This document shows, one piece after another, positions 7,353 through 17,635 of a stretch of 64,000 bases of DNA; the first letter of the stretch is position 1; each line of letters starts with the position of its first letter. The stretch lies in NCBI GenBank assembly GCA_963790505.1, contig CAWBOT010000002.1, positions 620,001 through 684,000 of the forward strand. Direction: 5' to 3'. The notes beneath the pieces are model-generated. The model was not told the DNA's origin and did no database searches. It saw only the letters and a list, made by a program, of their open reading frames with translations. Made by a program: the position numbers and the translations under genes. This DNA is from Acidisarcina sp963790505 (lineage in GTDB: Bacteria; Acidobacteriota; Terriglobia; Terriglobales; Acidobacteriaceae).

Positions 7353-7533
7353 TGCCAACTCCTCTCGTCGGCCAAGGCATGGTGCGGCCGGGTGTTTCTT
7401 CCACTCTTTAGAGTGGTTTACCGCACCGAAGTTTCCGGCGCGCGGGCTGATTGTGCATCGCAGTTTGCGGGAGGGCAATCGGAGTGAGGGAGGTTCAACC
7501 GGGAGGGATATCAAGGCGTCGAGAACGACCCGA

Positions 7534-7554
7534 TTGAAGGTCGTGCCCCTTCAA
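7534..7554. repeat. Hairpin related to the GCCCCTTCAA repeat family
   Basis: Arms TTGAAGG and CCTTCAA around a seven-base loop. The stretch GTGCCCCTTCAA is shared with the repeat at 18905-18977. Confidence 0.5.
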
Positions 7555-7596
7555 GAAGGCTAACTTCCCAGCAGTCATGGTGAGGCGTTCCGAGTC

Positions 7597-8067
7597 CTAC
7601 GCAGTCTGGGTTGTGGTGCCGTCGGGGGTGTTGAAGAGGGCGGTCTCAGCATTGCGTCGGCGAAGAAGTCCGGCGACGACGGTCCCGCCAGCGTGGTCCC
7701 AGGCGTCGAATTGATTGGCGGCGGCGGCGTAGTTTCCGGCGTTCAGGTTGCGCAGCAGGGTCGAGCTTCGGAAGGCTCCGGCGCCGAGATTGAAGACGAA
7801 GTCGACCAGCGCATCGAATTCGTTTTGGGTGAGCGCGACGCTGACCGCGTTGTTGACGAAGGCGGCCGCGCTGGCCACGTCCTGTGCGAGCAGGTCTTCG
7901 GCTTGTTCCTGAGTGATGCTGAGGCCCGGTGCGACGTCAGAACCGGTGTGGCCGTAGCCGATGGTCCAGACACCAACCTGGTCCTGGTAGGCGTCGAGGC
8001 TGAGCCCCTCAAATTGCTCGGTCAGGGCCAGTCCATTGCCGCTGTAAGTCAGGTCGTTGACTCCCAT
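7597..8067 (-). CDS. GH24 lysozyme (phage-type endolysin)
   Basis: 156 residues, the usual size for T4/lambdoid-type lysozymes of glycoside hydrolase family 24. The catalytic Glu is in TEQFEGLSLDAY near residue 19. The conserved VGVWTIGYGHTG follows and carries the catalytic Asp/Thr-proximal GYGHT motif. Helical C-terminal parts FVFNLGAGAFRSSTLLRNLNAG and LLRRRNAETALF also fit. It should cleave the MurNAc-GlcNAc bond of peptidoglycan. There is no signal peptide, holin or spanin and no other phage gene nearby, so it looks like a lone domesticated or transferred lysozyme rather than part of a prophage. Confidence 0.9.
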   Translation of the reverse strand: MGVNDLTYSGNGLALTEQFEGLSLDAYQDQVGVWTIGYGHTGSDVAPGLSITQEQAEDLLAQDVASAAAFVNNAVSVALTQNEFDALVDFVFNLGAGAFRSSTLLRNLNAGNYAAAANQFDAWDHAGGTVVAGLLRRRNAETALFNTPDGTTTQTA

Positions 8068-8169
8068 CGCCGATTCCTCCGTGCCGTCATCAATGGATTA
8101 ATGCGGGCAATGATAGCACGGCGAGGGCGGGTCGATCGTGCCGGTAACGAGGAGATGGGAACAGCAAGG

Positions 8170-10014
8170 CTAGAAGCGGATGACGGGGCCGGTTTGGGCC
8201 ACCCAGTTGCTCTTGTTGGTGAATTCGTCATGCGAGAGCCAGCTGAGCCAGGGGAGTTTGCCGATGCCAGGCGGGTCTTCGATGGGGCTCTTATAGCGGA
8301 CGATAGTGTCTCCGACCGAAGAGCGTATGGCGACCGTCCTGCTGATCTTATGGTCATAGGTCAGCATGAGGGTGACGGCGGTATTTTCGACCTTGGCGAC
8401 GGGGTGGTAGTAGGTGTTGTGGGGAACGTCGAGCCGCATGGGCATGACGATTTCGCTGGTCACGATGCCGGGGCGCACGGCCAGAGAGACGATGTCTTCG
8501 CGGCCCATATGTACGAAGCGCAGTCCGTAGCCGACGCTTAACGTGGAGCCGGTGGCTGTGGCGCCTTTCTGCCAGAGTCCTGACTGGCTGGAGAAGGAGA
8601 AGCTCGCGCTTAGCCAGCGGGTGATGGCGTAGTCAAGGTCTATGCCCAGACCGGGGTTGCTGAAGCAGAGGGTGCAGGGCTGGTTGGGGCTGCCCACGGG
8701 CATGGTGTGGAGGAAGGGAGAGATCGCGAAGCGGCGAAAGCGTCCGGCGTCGGCGATATCTTCGTCACTGGGCAAAGGATGAACGCGCAGCGATTCTTCG
8801 AGTTCGGGATCGTGCTGGAAGTCGCGATACCAGGGCGACTTGAAGCGCATGGCGTTGGCCATGGAGCGGGCGGGGTTCAATCCTGCGCGGAGGAAGGTAT
8901 AGCCGAGATTGAAGCGGTCTCCCCCCTGGAGACGGTCGCTGATGAAGCGGTCCATCGTGTCTTCGCCAAGCATCCACAGGAAGCCGACGGTTGGGGTGAC
9001 GATGAAATCGACCCAGCCGGTGTTGTTGGTGGCGTGCATGGTCTTGAGATTCCACTTGGGACAACCGGGCACTCTGCAGCGGATGGGGTAGGTGAAACCG
9101 CCTTCGTTGCCGATTCCGGCTTCGCCAAGAAAGCCGATCTCGGAGTGGGTGCTATAGACAACAGACCATAGAAAGGCGTGGAAGCGGCTCTTCCAGTATT
9201 CGGGATCGGCGCTGATCTCGAGCTGGCGGCCGGTTGGGTCGTTCTGTATCTCAATGAAGTCGCTGACCGACCCCTGCAAGGGATGGCCGATGTAGTTGAC
9301 GAGGAAATCGTCGCCATCGTTCCACCGGTGCATGTTGAACTGTTTGAGCGAGGCGAGGTAGTCGTGCCAGAAGGGCTTTTTGGCAAGCATGACCTGCATC
9401 TGCACGTCGCTGAAGGCGCGAAAGGTGTTCTCAAAGACGTTAAACATGAGCGACTGCGCGAGGAGGCCTCTCCAGTGATAGGGGCCAGCATCGACGTGAT
9501 AATCCGGCGAGCTGGGGTCGACGATGGGCATCTCGCGGGCGTTGAGGTTGGGGGTATGGGGCATCAAGCCCTGGAAGGTGCCCCAGGCATCGACAACGTC
9601 GACTCCGTTGACGGTCATGTTGCCGAATTCAGCATTTTGCTCAGCGAGCGAGGCATTGGGATCGATAGGCGTATCGGAAGCGGAGGCCTGGGGTTTTGGA
9701 TCGCGCTGCTGTAGAGGATCCCGAAAAGGCAGCGGCCTGGCCGGTACGACTTCTGTGTCCAGAACCAAGTGCGGCACGGGCGGGTCGGGAAGGCCCGCCA
9801 TCGGATCGGGCATAACGGCAGCGCTGGCAGCGGCGATCGCCAGGGGAAGCGACACAGGGTCGTCGACGGCATCGAACTTCAGAGGAATGTCGTTGGGACC
9901 TGTCGGGCGGTAAAAGGTCTGGCCAGCGCTTGCGCCTGCGAGGCACAGCAGGCACAGGACAAGCGAGAGCCCACGCCAGAAAAGATGGAGTCTTGGCAAA
10001 GGCGGCTGCTGCAC
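8170..10014 (-). CDS. Large secreted, probably outer-membrane protein (DUF3943-like)
   Basis: 614 residues with an N-terminal signal peptide (WRGLSLVLCLLCLAGASAGQ). A Pro-rich linker precedes a central domain with HWRGLLAQSLMFNVFENTFR, NDGDDFLVNYIGHPLQGSVSDF and HSEIGFLGEAGIGNEGG. The NYIGHPLQG block resembles DUF3943 proteins, but I cannot confirm this. The last 200 residues alternate aromatic and polar residues and end in Arg-Phe, as expected for the C-terminal strand of an outer-membrane beta-barrel. The pair CTLC near residue 450 could bind metal or form a disulfide. Function unknown. Confidence 0.65.
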   Translation of the reverse strand: MQQPPLPRLHLFWRGLSLVLCLLCLAGASAGQTFYRPTGPNDIPLKFDAVDDPVSLPLAIAAASAAVMPDPMAGLPDPPVPHLVLDTEVVPARPLPFRDPLQQRDPKPQASASDTPIDPNASLAEQNAEFGNMTVNGVDVVDAWGTFQGLMPHTPNLNAREMPIVDPSSPDYHVDAGPYHWRGLLAQSLMFNVFENTFRAFSDVQMQVMLAKKPFWHDYLASLKQFNMHRWNDGDDFLVNYIGHPLQGSVSDFIEIQNDPTGRQLEISADPEYWKSRFHAFLWSVVYSTHSEIGFLGEAGIGNEGGFTYPIRCRVPGCPKWNLKTMHATNNTGWVDFIVTPTVGFLWMLGEDTMDRFISDRLQGGDRFNLGYTFLRAGLNPARSMANAMRFKSPWYRDFQHDPELEESLRVHPLPSDEDIADAGRFRRFAISPFLHTMPVGSPNQPCTLCFSNPGLGIDLDYAITRWLSASFSFSSQSGLWQKGATATGSTLSVGYGLRFVHMGREDIVSLAVRPGIVTSEIVMPMRLDVPHNTYYHPVAKVENTAVTLMLTYDHKISRTVAIRSSVGDTIVRYKSPIEDPPGIGKLPWLSWLSHDEFTNKSNWVAQTGPVIRF

Positions 10015-10301
10015 TCGTCCCCCTCTTGAGATTTCTAGATTGCCGGATAGAACAGGTGGCCGTGTAGACCCGTGCTTCGTGCCGCTTGTCGCGTACTTCC
10101 AAGACGTCCCGGAGGGAGTCCCAATCTGGAACAGACGTTCAAAAACAGATTATAGTTCCGGGGCAGATCGTTCGGGCCCCTGAATAATTACCAGTATCCC
10201 CCTAGTGACTGTCTAGATTCGTCTGGCGCCCGACACATGGCCGCGGAGGGCGATTGCGACAATTTGACATCCTCTGCTGCTGGCGGACATCTTAGCTAAC
10301 G

Positions 10302-10778
10302 ATGAACCTGAGTACAGTTCTATGGCTTGCGTTTCTGATCGGCGGCGTTTGCGGCTTGCGCTCGATGACCGCCCCGGCCGTGGTTTGCTGGGGCGCTCAC
10401 TTTGGCTGGCTTCACCTCGATGGCTCGAAGCTGGGCTTTTTGCACCACCCGGTGTCGCTGGCAGTATTTACACTTTGCGCGCTGGGCGAACTGGTCGGCG
10501 ACAAAGTGCCGAAAATCCCGAGCCGGACGTTGCCGGGGCCGCTGGTGGTGCGGGTCGTCTTCGGCGGCCTGTGCGCGGCGGCGCTGTGTATCTCTGCCCA
10601 CGAAGCGTTGCTGGTGGGCGTCTTCGCGGGGATCCTCGGGGCGATTGCGGGGGCGGTTGGCGGGTACTCGCTGCGGCGCTGGCTGACTTTGGGTTTAGGA
10701 ATGCCAGATTTTGCAATCGCGCTCGTGGAGGATGCGGTCGCCGTGGGCGGCGGGATGCTGATTGTTTCGCGATTTTAG
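10302..10778 (+). CDS. DUF4126 family membrane protein
   Basis: 158 residues and very hydrophobic, with about four membrane segments. The N-terminal GLRSMTAPAVVCWGAHFGWL is characteristic of DUF4126. LGELVGDKVPKIPSRT follows, then a glycine-rich AGILGAIAGAVGGYSLRRWL segment and a final FAIALVEDAVAVGGG. No molecular function is established for the family. It ends 22 bases before the flavoprotein gene on the same strand, so the two may be co-transcribed. Confidence 0.8.
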   Translation: MNLSTVLWLAFLIGGVCGLRSMTAPAVVCWGAHFGWLHLDGSKLGFLHHPVSLAVFTLCALGELVGDKVPKIPSRTLPGPLVVRVVFGGLCAAALCISAHEALLVGVFAGILGAIAGAVGGYSLRRWLTLGLGMPDFAIALVEDAVAVGGGMLIVSRF

Positions 10779-10800
10779 TTGTCTTTCATTGAGGGTCGGT

Positions 10801-12192
10801 ATGCCAGAGATCGAGAAATTTGACGCAGTGGTGATTGGCAGCGGGCAGGCGGCGAATCCGCTGGCCAGGGCGCTGGCCAAGGCTGGGAAGAAGACGGCGG
10901 TGATCGAGGCCAAGCATGTTGGCGGGACGTGTGTGAACGAGGGGTGTACGCCGACCAAGACGATGGTGGCGAGCGGGCGGGTGGCCTACCTGGCGCGGCG
11001 TGGCGCGGATTTTGGGGTCGGGACGGGGCCGATCAAGATCGACATGGTCAAGATCCGGGAGCGGAAGCGCGCTATCGTCAAGAGCTTTCGCGAAGGGAAC
11101 GAGCGCGGTCTGAAAGAGACGGACTGCGACACGCTGATTATGGGCGAGGCCTCGTTCTCAGGGCCAAAAGTGGTGAAGGTCGCGTGCAACTCCGGGGGGG
11201 AGAGGACGCTGAGCGGCGACTGGATATTTCTGAATACAGGATTGCGGTCGACGGTGCCGAAGATCGATGGGCTGGCCGATGTGCCGTATCTGGACAACAT
11301 CTCGGTGATGGAACTGGACAAAGTGCCGGAACACCTGGTGGTGATCGGGGGCGGATATATCGGGCTGGAGTTTGGACAGCTTTTTCGACGGCTGGGAGCG
11401 ATGGTGACGATAGTCCAGAGGGGGCCAAAGCTGCTCGCCGCTGAAGATGACGACGTGGTCGAAGAGGTGCAGAAGATCCTGGAAGAGGATGGGATCGAAG
11501 TGCTGCTTAATGCCTCGGCGCAGCGGGTGAGCAAGGAGAATGGCGGTGTGGCGTTGACGGTGAAGACCGCGCAGGGTGAGCGTGTGGTGACTGGATCCCA
11601 TTTGTTGCTGGCTGTGGGGCGGACGCCGAATACCGACAAGTTGAATCTGGCTGCAACGGGAGTCGAGACCGACGAGCGAGGGTTTATTCGCGTGAACGAA
11701 TATTTGGAGACGAGCGCGCCGGGGATTTATGCGCTGGGAGATGTGAAGGGCGGCCCGGCGTTCACACACATTTCGTATGATGACTACCGCGTTGTGAAGG
11801 GGAACCTGCTGGACGGCAAACGCAGGAGCATTGCGGGCCGGATGCTGCCATATACAGTGTTCATCGATCCGCAGCTGGGGCGGATTGGCATGACCGAGGC
11901 GGAGGCGCGCAAGTCGGGCAGGAAGATCAAGGTAGCGAAGATGCCAGCCAACTACATCGCGCGGGCGCTGGAGATCGATGAGGCGCGGGGGTTGATGAAG
12001 TGCGTTGTGGACGCGGAGACGAAGGAGATCTTAGGCGCGGCGATGCTGGCGGTCGAGGGTGGCGAGCTGGCCTCGATGGTGCAGATCGCGATGATGGGGA
12101 AGCTGCCGTATACGGCGCTGCAGGATGGGATCTGGTCGCATCCTACGTGGTCAGAGGCGCTGAATAATGTTTTCTCGAAGTTTGAGAATTGA
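10801..12192 (+). CDS. MerA-like pyridine nucleotide-disulfide oxidoreductase
   Basis: 463 residues from the ATG at 10801. The class I FAD-dependent disulfide oxidoreductase layout is complete: FAD-binding GSGQAANPLARALAKAG, redox-active GGTCVNEGCTPTKTM with the CxxxxC pair, NAD(P)H-binding GGGYIGLEFGQLFRRLG, second FAD motif GIYALGDVKGGPAF, and the C-terminal SHPTWSEALNN holding the catalytic His-Glu pair. It resembles mercuric reductase in the active-site disulfide, but the C-terminal vicinal Cys pair needed for Hg(II) handling and the N-terminal heavy-metal domain are absent, and no mer genes are near. A reductase of unknown disulfide or quinone-type substrate is more likely. Confidence 0.85.
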   Translation: MPEIEKFDAVVIGSGQAANPLARALAKAGKKTAVIEAKHVGGTCVNEGCTPTKTMVASGRVAYLARRGADFGVGTGPIKIDMVKIRERKRAIVKSFREGNERGLKETDCDTLIMGEASFSGPKVVKVACNSGGERTLSGDWIFLNTGLRSTVPKIDGLADVPYLDNISVMELDKVPEHLVVIGGGYIGLEFGQLFRRLGAMVTIVQRGPKLLAAEDDDVVEEVQKILEEDGIEVLLNASAQRVSKENGGVALTVKTAQGERVVTGSHLLLAVGRTPNTDKLNLAATGVETDERGFIRVNEYLETSAPGIYALGDVKGGPAFTHISYDDYRVVKGNLLDGKRRSIAGRMLPYTVFIDPQLGRIGMTEAEARKSGRKIKVAKMPANYIARALEIDEARGLMKCVVDAETKEILGAAMLAVEGGELASMVQIAMMGKLPYTALQDGIWSHPTWSEALNNVFSKFEN

Positions 12193-12200
12193 GTATTCAT

Positions 12201-12240
12201 CCCACTCAAGCCAAAAGAGGGCTTGAATGGGCCACCACCC
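12201..12240 (-). repeat. REP-like palindrome between the flavoprotein gene and glgE
   Basis: Arms CCCACTCAAGCC and GGCTTGAATGGG, followed by GCCACCACCC. Read on the minus strand it begins GGGTGGTGGCCCATTCAAGCC, so it has the GGGTGG head of the REPs near the RAYT gene. It could also act as a terminator hairpin, but no T-run follows. Confidence 0.65.
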
Positions 12241-12283
12241 TTCAAGAATCAAGAAGTTTGTGACGTGAGAGGGAAGTCTGGGA

Positions 12284-14236
12284 ATGCCGAAGCCGGTAGA
12301 TGGATTTAAGAGGGTCGTGGTCGAGGGTCTTGCACCGGAGGTAGATTCGGGGCGCTTTCCGATCAAGCGAGTGGTGGGCGATGTGGTGACGGTGGAGGCG
12401 GACGTCTTCGCCGACGGGCATGACCACGTGATCGCGCGGCTGCTGTTTAAGCGAGAGGGTGACGCGAAGTGGGATTCCGTCTATATGACGGCGCTGGGAA
12501 ACGATCGCTGGCGGGGCGAGTTTCCGGTGATGGAGTTGGGGCGTTATCTGTATACGGTTGCCGGGGCGATAGACAAGTTCGAGACGTGGCAGAGCGACCT
12601 GGTGAAGCGCATCGATGCGGGGCAGGATGTTGCGGTCGAGCTGCTGCATGGGGCGGCGATCCTGGAGCACGTCGCGGGGTTGGCCAGAGGTAAGGATGCG
12701 ACGCAACTGACGATTTGGGCAGCGACGCTTCGTAAGGACAACACGAAAGAATCGAGCCAGGATATAGCGCTGGCTCCGCAGGTGTTGGAGCTAGTGCGGC
12801 AATATCCCGATCTGGCGATGGAGACGGTCTACGATCGCGAATTGGTGGTAACGGTCGATCGGGAGAAGGCGCGATTCTCAAGCTGGTATGAGTTTTTCCC
12901 GAGGTCGCAGGCTGCGACGGCGGGCGTGCATGGCACGTTCGCCGATTGCGAGGCGCGGCTGCCTTACGTCGCCGAGTTGGGGTTTGACGTGTTGTACTTT
13001 CCGCCGATTCATCCGATCGGGACGGCCTTTCGCAAGGGGAAGAACAATTCGGTAACGGCGGAGCCGGGGGATGTGGGCAGCCCGTGGGCGATTGGGGCGA
13101 AAGAGGGCGGGCATACGGCGATCCTGCCTGAGCTGGGGACGCTTGAGGATTTCGAACATCTGATCACGGCGGCGAAGGCATTTGATATTGAAATTGCGAT
13201 GGACATTGCCTTCCAGTGTTCGCCGGACCATCCGTGGGTGACGGAGCATCCGGACTGGTTTAAGCAGCGGGCGGACGGAACGATCCAGTATGCGGAGAAC
13301 CCGCCGAAGAAATATCAGGATATTTATCCGCTGGATTTTGAGAGCCGCGACTGGGGCGGGCTGTGGGATGCGTTGCGGGATGTTTTTCTGTATTGGGCGA
13401 AGGAGGGCGTGCGGATCTTTCGCGTCGATAATCCGCATACTAAGGCCTTTCCGTTCTGGGAGTGGGCGATTCCGGAGATTAAGAAAGCGTATCCGGATGT
13501 GATCTTTCTGTCGGAGGCGTTTACGCGGCCGCGGGTGACGCAGCGGCTGGCCAAGGCGGGGTATACGCAGGCGTATACGTATTTCACCTGGCGGAACACG
13601 AAGGCGGAGTTGACGGAATATCTTGAAGAGCTGAACGAATATCCGTTGAAGGAGTATTTTGGGCCGAACTTTTGGCCGAATACCCCGGACATTTTGCCAG
13701 TGAGTTTACAGAGCGGCGGGAAGCCGGCGTTCCTGGCGCGGCTGGTGATGGCGGCGACGATGACGTCGAATTACGGCATGTATGGGGCGGCGTTTGAGCT
13801 TCTGGAGAACACTCCGTTCAAGCCCGGCGGCGAAGAATATCTGAATTCAGAGAAGTATGAGCTGAAGCATTGGGATTTGGATTCGCCGACGAGCCTGAGG
13901 CCCTATATCGCCCAGATCAATGCGATACGGAAAGAGAATAAGGCGCTGCAGGCCAATGAGGGGCTGCGCTTTCATCCGACGGACAACGAGTTCCTGATCT
14001 GCTACAGCAAGGCGACGAAGGACTTCTCAAACCGGATTCTGGTGGTGGTGAACCTTGATCCATTTACTGTGCAGAGGGGATTTGTGACGCTGGAGCTGGA
14101 TGCGCTCGATCTGGCTGCGGATGCGAGCTTTGAAGTGCATGATTTGCTGACGGGCAACCGGTATTCGTGGACGGGAGCAAGAAATTACATTGAATTACGG
14201 CCAGCGGAACTCCCCGCGCATGTGTTCCTTATTTGA
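12284..14236 (+). CDS. glgE: Alpha-1,4-glucan:maltose-1-phosphate maltosyltransferase
   Basis: 650 residues, the expected size. GlgE transfers maltosyl units from maltose-1-phosphate to the non-reducing end of alpha-1,4-glucans. The N-terminal immunoglobulin-like domain (RFPIKRVVGDVVTVEADVFADGHD) is followed by a GH13_3 barrel. Recognisable stretches are SWYEFFPRS, the FPPIHPIG block, IFRVDNPHTKAFPFWEW with the nucleophile Asp near residue 381, and FLSEAFTRP with the general acid Glu near 411. A C-terminal beta-domain ends the protein. The next gene encodes trehalose synthase fused to maltokinase, which makes the GlgE substrate, so the operon context supports the call. Confidence 0.95.
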   Translation: MPKPVDGFKRVVVEGLAPEVDSGRFPIKRVVGDVVTVEADVFADGHDHVIARLLFKREGDAKWDSVYMTALGNDRWRGEFPVMELGRYLYTVAGAIDKFETWQSDLVKRIDAGQDVAVELLHGAAILEHVAGLARGKDATQLTIWAATLRKDNTKESSQDIALAPQVLELVRQYPDLAMETVYDRELVVTVDREKARFSSWYEFFPRSQAATAGVHGTFADCEARLPYVAELGFDVLYFPPIHPIGTAFRKGKNNSVTAEPGDVGSPWAIGAKEGGHTAILPELGTLEDFEHLITAAKAFDIEIAMDIAFQCSPDHPWVTEHPDWFKQRADGTIQYAENPPKKYQDIYPLDFESRDWGGLWDALRDVFLYWAKEGVRIFRVDNPHTKAFPFWEWAIPEIKKAYPDVIFLSEAFTRPRVTQRLAKAGYTQAYTYFTWRNTKAELTEYLEELNEYPLKEYFGPNFWPNTPDILPVSLQSGGKPAFLARLVMAATMTSNYGMYGAAFELLENTPFKPGGEEYLNSEKYELKHWDLDSPTSLRPYIAQINAIRKENKALQANEGLRFHPTDNEFLICYSKATKDFSNRILVVVNLDPFTVQRGFVTLELDALDLAADASFEVHDLLTGNRYSWTGARNYIELRPAELPAHVFLI

Positions 14237-14302
14237 AAAGGATGCATCACAGCCAGAAGACCTGTTTGCCGGAATGTAAGCGGCAACGTTGCGGGGAAAG
14301 AT

Positions 14303-17300
14303 TTGAAGCAAGCTGGAAGCATGCAGGACCCCCTTTGGTATAAGGACGCGATCATTTATGAGTTGCACGTCCGGGCGTTCATGGACGGCAACAATGATGG
14401 CATCGGCGATTTTCCCGGGCTGCTGCAGAAGCTGGATTATCTGCAGGACCTAGGCGTGACCTGCCTGTGGCTGCTGCCGTTCTTTCCATCGCCGCTGCGC
14501 GATGATGGCTACGACATCTCCGATTACATGACGGTGAACCCGAGTTATGGGACGGTCGAGGATTTCAAGGCGTTCCTCGATGCGGCGCATGACCGCGGCA
14601 TGCAGGTGATGATCGAGCTGGTGGTGAACCACACATCGGACCAGCATCCGTGGTTTCAGCGGGCGCGTCTGGCGCCGCCGGGCTCGCCGGAGCGCGAGTT
14701 TTATGTGTGGAGCGATACAGATAAGAAGTATGAAGAAGCGCGGATCATCTTCACCGACACAGAGAAGTCGAACTGGACTTGGGACCCGGTGGCGAAGCAG
14801 TATTTCTGGCACCGCTTTTTCTCGCATCAGCCTGACTTGAACTATGACAACCCGGCGGTGCTTAAAGAAGTGCTTGACGTCATGCGGCACTGGCTGGATA
14901 TGGGTGTGGATGGGCTGCGGGTCGACGCGATTCCTTACCTGGTGGAGCGAGAAGGGACGAGTTGCGAGAACCTGCCTGAAACTCATGCGGTGATGAAGGC
15001 CGTGCGCGCGGCGATCGATGAGTCGTATGCGGGGCGGTTGATTCTGGCTGAGGCGAACCAGTGGCCGACGGATGTTCGCGCGTATTTTGGCGACGGCGAT
15101 GAGTGCCACATGGCATTTCACTTCCCGCTGATGCCGCGTATTTATATGGCGCTGCGGCAGGAAGACCGTTTGCCGATTACGGATATTCTGGCGCAGACTC
15201 CGGAAATTCCGGATAACTGCCAGTGGGGATTGTTTCTGCGCAACCATGACGAGCTGACGCTCGAGATGGTGACCGATGAAGAGCGCGACTACATGTACCT
15301 GGCGTATAGCGCCGATCCTCGGATGCGGATCAACATTGGGATTCGGCGGCGGCTGGCTCCGCTGGTGGATAACAATCCGCGACGGATCGAGCTGCTGAAC
15401 AGCCTGCTGTTTTCGCTCCCTGGGACGCCAATTCTCTACTACGGCGACGAGATCGGGATGGGCGACAACATCTATCTTGGCGACCGCAATGGCGTCCGCA
15501 CGCCGATGCAATGGAGTGGCGATCGCAATGCGGGGTTTTCGCGGGCGAACCCGGCGAGGCTGTTTAGCCCGGTGATCATGGATCCGGTATGGGGCTATGA
15601 GGCGGTCAACGTCGAGGCGCAGCAGAGCGACCAGTCTTCGCTGCTGAACTGGATGCGCAACATGATCGCGCTGCGCAAGCTGTTTCGGGTCTTTGGGCGG
15701 GGAACGCTGAAGTTCCTGATGCCGGAGAACCGCAAGATACTGGCCTATCTGCGGGAGTTAGACGATGAGTTAGTGCTGTGTGTGGCGAACTTATCCCGCT
15801 TTGCGCAGCCGGTACAGCTGGACTTAGCTGAGCTGGAGGGGATGATTCCGGTCGAGATGATCGGGTATGTGGAGTTTCCGGCGATTGGGAAGGCGCCTTA
15901 TCCACTGACGCTGGCGCCGTATGGATTTCTGTGGCTGGAGTTGCAGGAAGCTTCGCAGCATGCTCAGACTTCGGTTGCGAGCGGCGCAATCGATCTTGCA
16001 GTTCGTAATTCAGAAGACTGGAGTGAGCTGCTGACGGGAAGTTCGCTGCGGCATTTTGAGACGAGGGTCTTTCCGGAGTTTCTGCCTGGGCAGCGCTGGT
16101 TTGGGGGGAAGTCACGGAAGATTGTGTCGACTTCGGTAATTGATTGGGGAAGCTTCAACGACAGGAAGGCTGCGCTGGTTTTGTTGCGTGTGAGCTACGA
16201 GGAGGGCGAGCCGGACACCTACCTTGTTCCGCTGGGGATGTCGTTTGGCGCGGCGGCTGTGGAGTTCCAAGAGAAGTCTTCGGGTGCGGTTTTGGCTTCG
16301 GTGCATTCTCCGTCGGGGATGGGGATTGTTTATGACGCCTTGTACAACGAAGACGTGTTGTCGGCCTTGCTGGCATTGATATCGAGTGGCGGATCGATCT
16401 CGACGGAGCAGGGAGAAGTTCGCGGGACGGCCAGCAGCATGTTGAGTTTGCTGCGCGATGAGGGGACTGACCTGCGGCCACGGCGGAGTTCGGCGGAGCA
16501 GAGTAACTCATCGAGCTTCTTTGGCGACAAGCTGATCATGAAGCTGTTCCGGAGGCAGCAGGCGGGGGTGAATCCGGACACCGAGATCGGGAGATATCTT
16601 ACCGAAGGGACGAGCTTCCGCAATATTGCTCCGTTTGGCGGGGCGATTGAATACACGGCAGGGGCGGAGCACTTATACGTTCGCGATGCTGCAGGGGCTG
16701 GTCGCGAACGAGGGCGATGGCTGGCAGTGGACTCTGGAAGAGCTTGACCGTTACTACGAGGCTTCGACTGGCCAGGTATTTCCGGCGGCCGAGGCTGAGC
16801 AGTTGCCGACTGATCCACTGGCGCTTTCGGAAGCCGTGTTGCCAGAGAAGGTGAGGGACAGTGTCGGCATTTATCTTGATGCCGCTGCGACTCTGGGGCG
16901 GCGGACGGGCGAGTTGCACCTGGCTTTGGGACAGGACACGACGGACTTAGCATTTTCTCCGGTGGCCTTTACGGCAAAGGATGCTGAAGCTCTGCGCGCG
17001 CGGTTCACGGCGAATGCCGCTCGCGCTTTCGATGCGCTGATCGACAATCTGCCGAAGCTGCCTGACGAGATAGTGGAATCGGCCGGGCTGGTGCTGAGCC
17101 GTCGCAAGGCGCTGTCGGAGCGGTTGAAGGAGCTGGCTAGTTCGAAGATTGGCGGCATGCAGACGCGGGTCCATGGGGACTATCATCTGGGCCAGGTGCT
17201 GCGGACAAAGTCGGACTTTGTGATTCTGGATTTTGAGGGAGAGCCGGCGCGGTCGCTGGAGGAGCGGAGTGCGAAGCAGTCTCCGCTGAAAGATGTGGCG

Positions 17301-17612
17301 GGAATGCTGCGGTCGTTCAGTTATGCGGCCTTTGCCTCGCTGTCGCGATACACGACTCGCAGGCCGCAGGACGCGGAGAAGCTGGAGCCGTGGGCGCGGC
17401 TGTGGGAGCAGGCGGTGAGTGGCGAGTTCTTGCGCGCGTATCGCGAGGCGGTTGGAGGCTCGGCTGTGGTGCCGACCGATCCGGCGGCTTTTCGGTCGCT
17501 GCTGGAGGCCTTCATCCTGGACAAGGCGTTTTATGAGTTGGTGTATGAGCTGAATAATCGTCCGGCCTGGGTACGGATTCCGCTGCATGGGATATTGTCA
17601 CTGACACTGTGA
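14303..17612 (+). pseudogene. treS: Trehalose synthase-maltokinase fusion, broken by one +1 frameshift
   Basis: Ignoring one extra base, this reads as a 1102-residue fusion. TreS (residues 1-550; GH13_16) has GLRVDAIPYLVER with the nucleophile near 207, LILAEANQWP and FLRNHDELTLE. It interconverts trehalose and maltose. Maltokinase/Pep2 (from about 584) begins FPEFLPGQRWFGGKSRK, and continues with FFGDKLIMKLFRR, TRVHGDYHLGQVL and VILDFEGEP, whose Asp residues are catalytic/Mg-binding. The frame changes in the GGGG run at 16661-16664. Removing one G gives AGRSTYTFAMLQGLVANEGDGW, which restores the family sequence. The start may be TTG 14303, with GGGGAAAG upstream, or ATG 14321. As written, translation stops at 16747 in the kinase cap, so only TreS would be made. 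Confidence 0.85.
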
Positions 17613-17635
17613 CGTAATCGAGACAAGAAAGAGAT

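Noticed and set aside
7597..8067. GH24 lysozyme as a sign of a prophage
   Set aside because: No holin, terminase, capsid or integrase gene within reach on either side.
10801..12192. Calling the flavoprotein a mercuric reductase (merA)
   Set aside because: No C-terminal vicinal cysteines, no heavy-metal domain and no mer neighbours; only the CxxxxC active site is shared.
14450..15511. 353-codon minus-strand open frame opposite treS
   Set aside because: Composition rich in R, H and V with no domain; treS on the plus strand is unambiguous.
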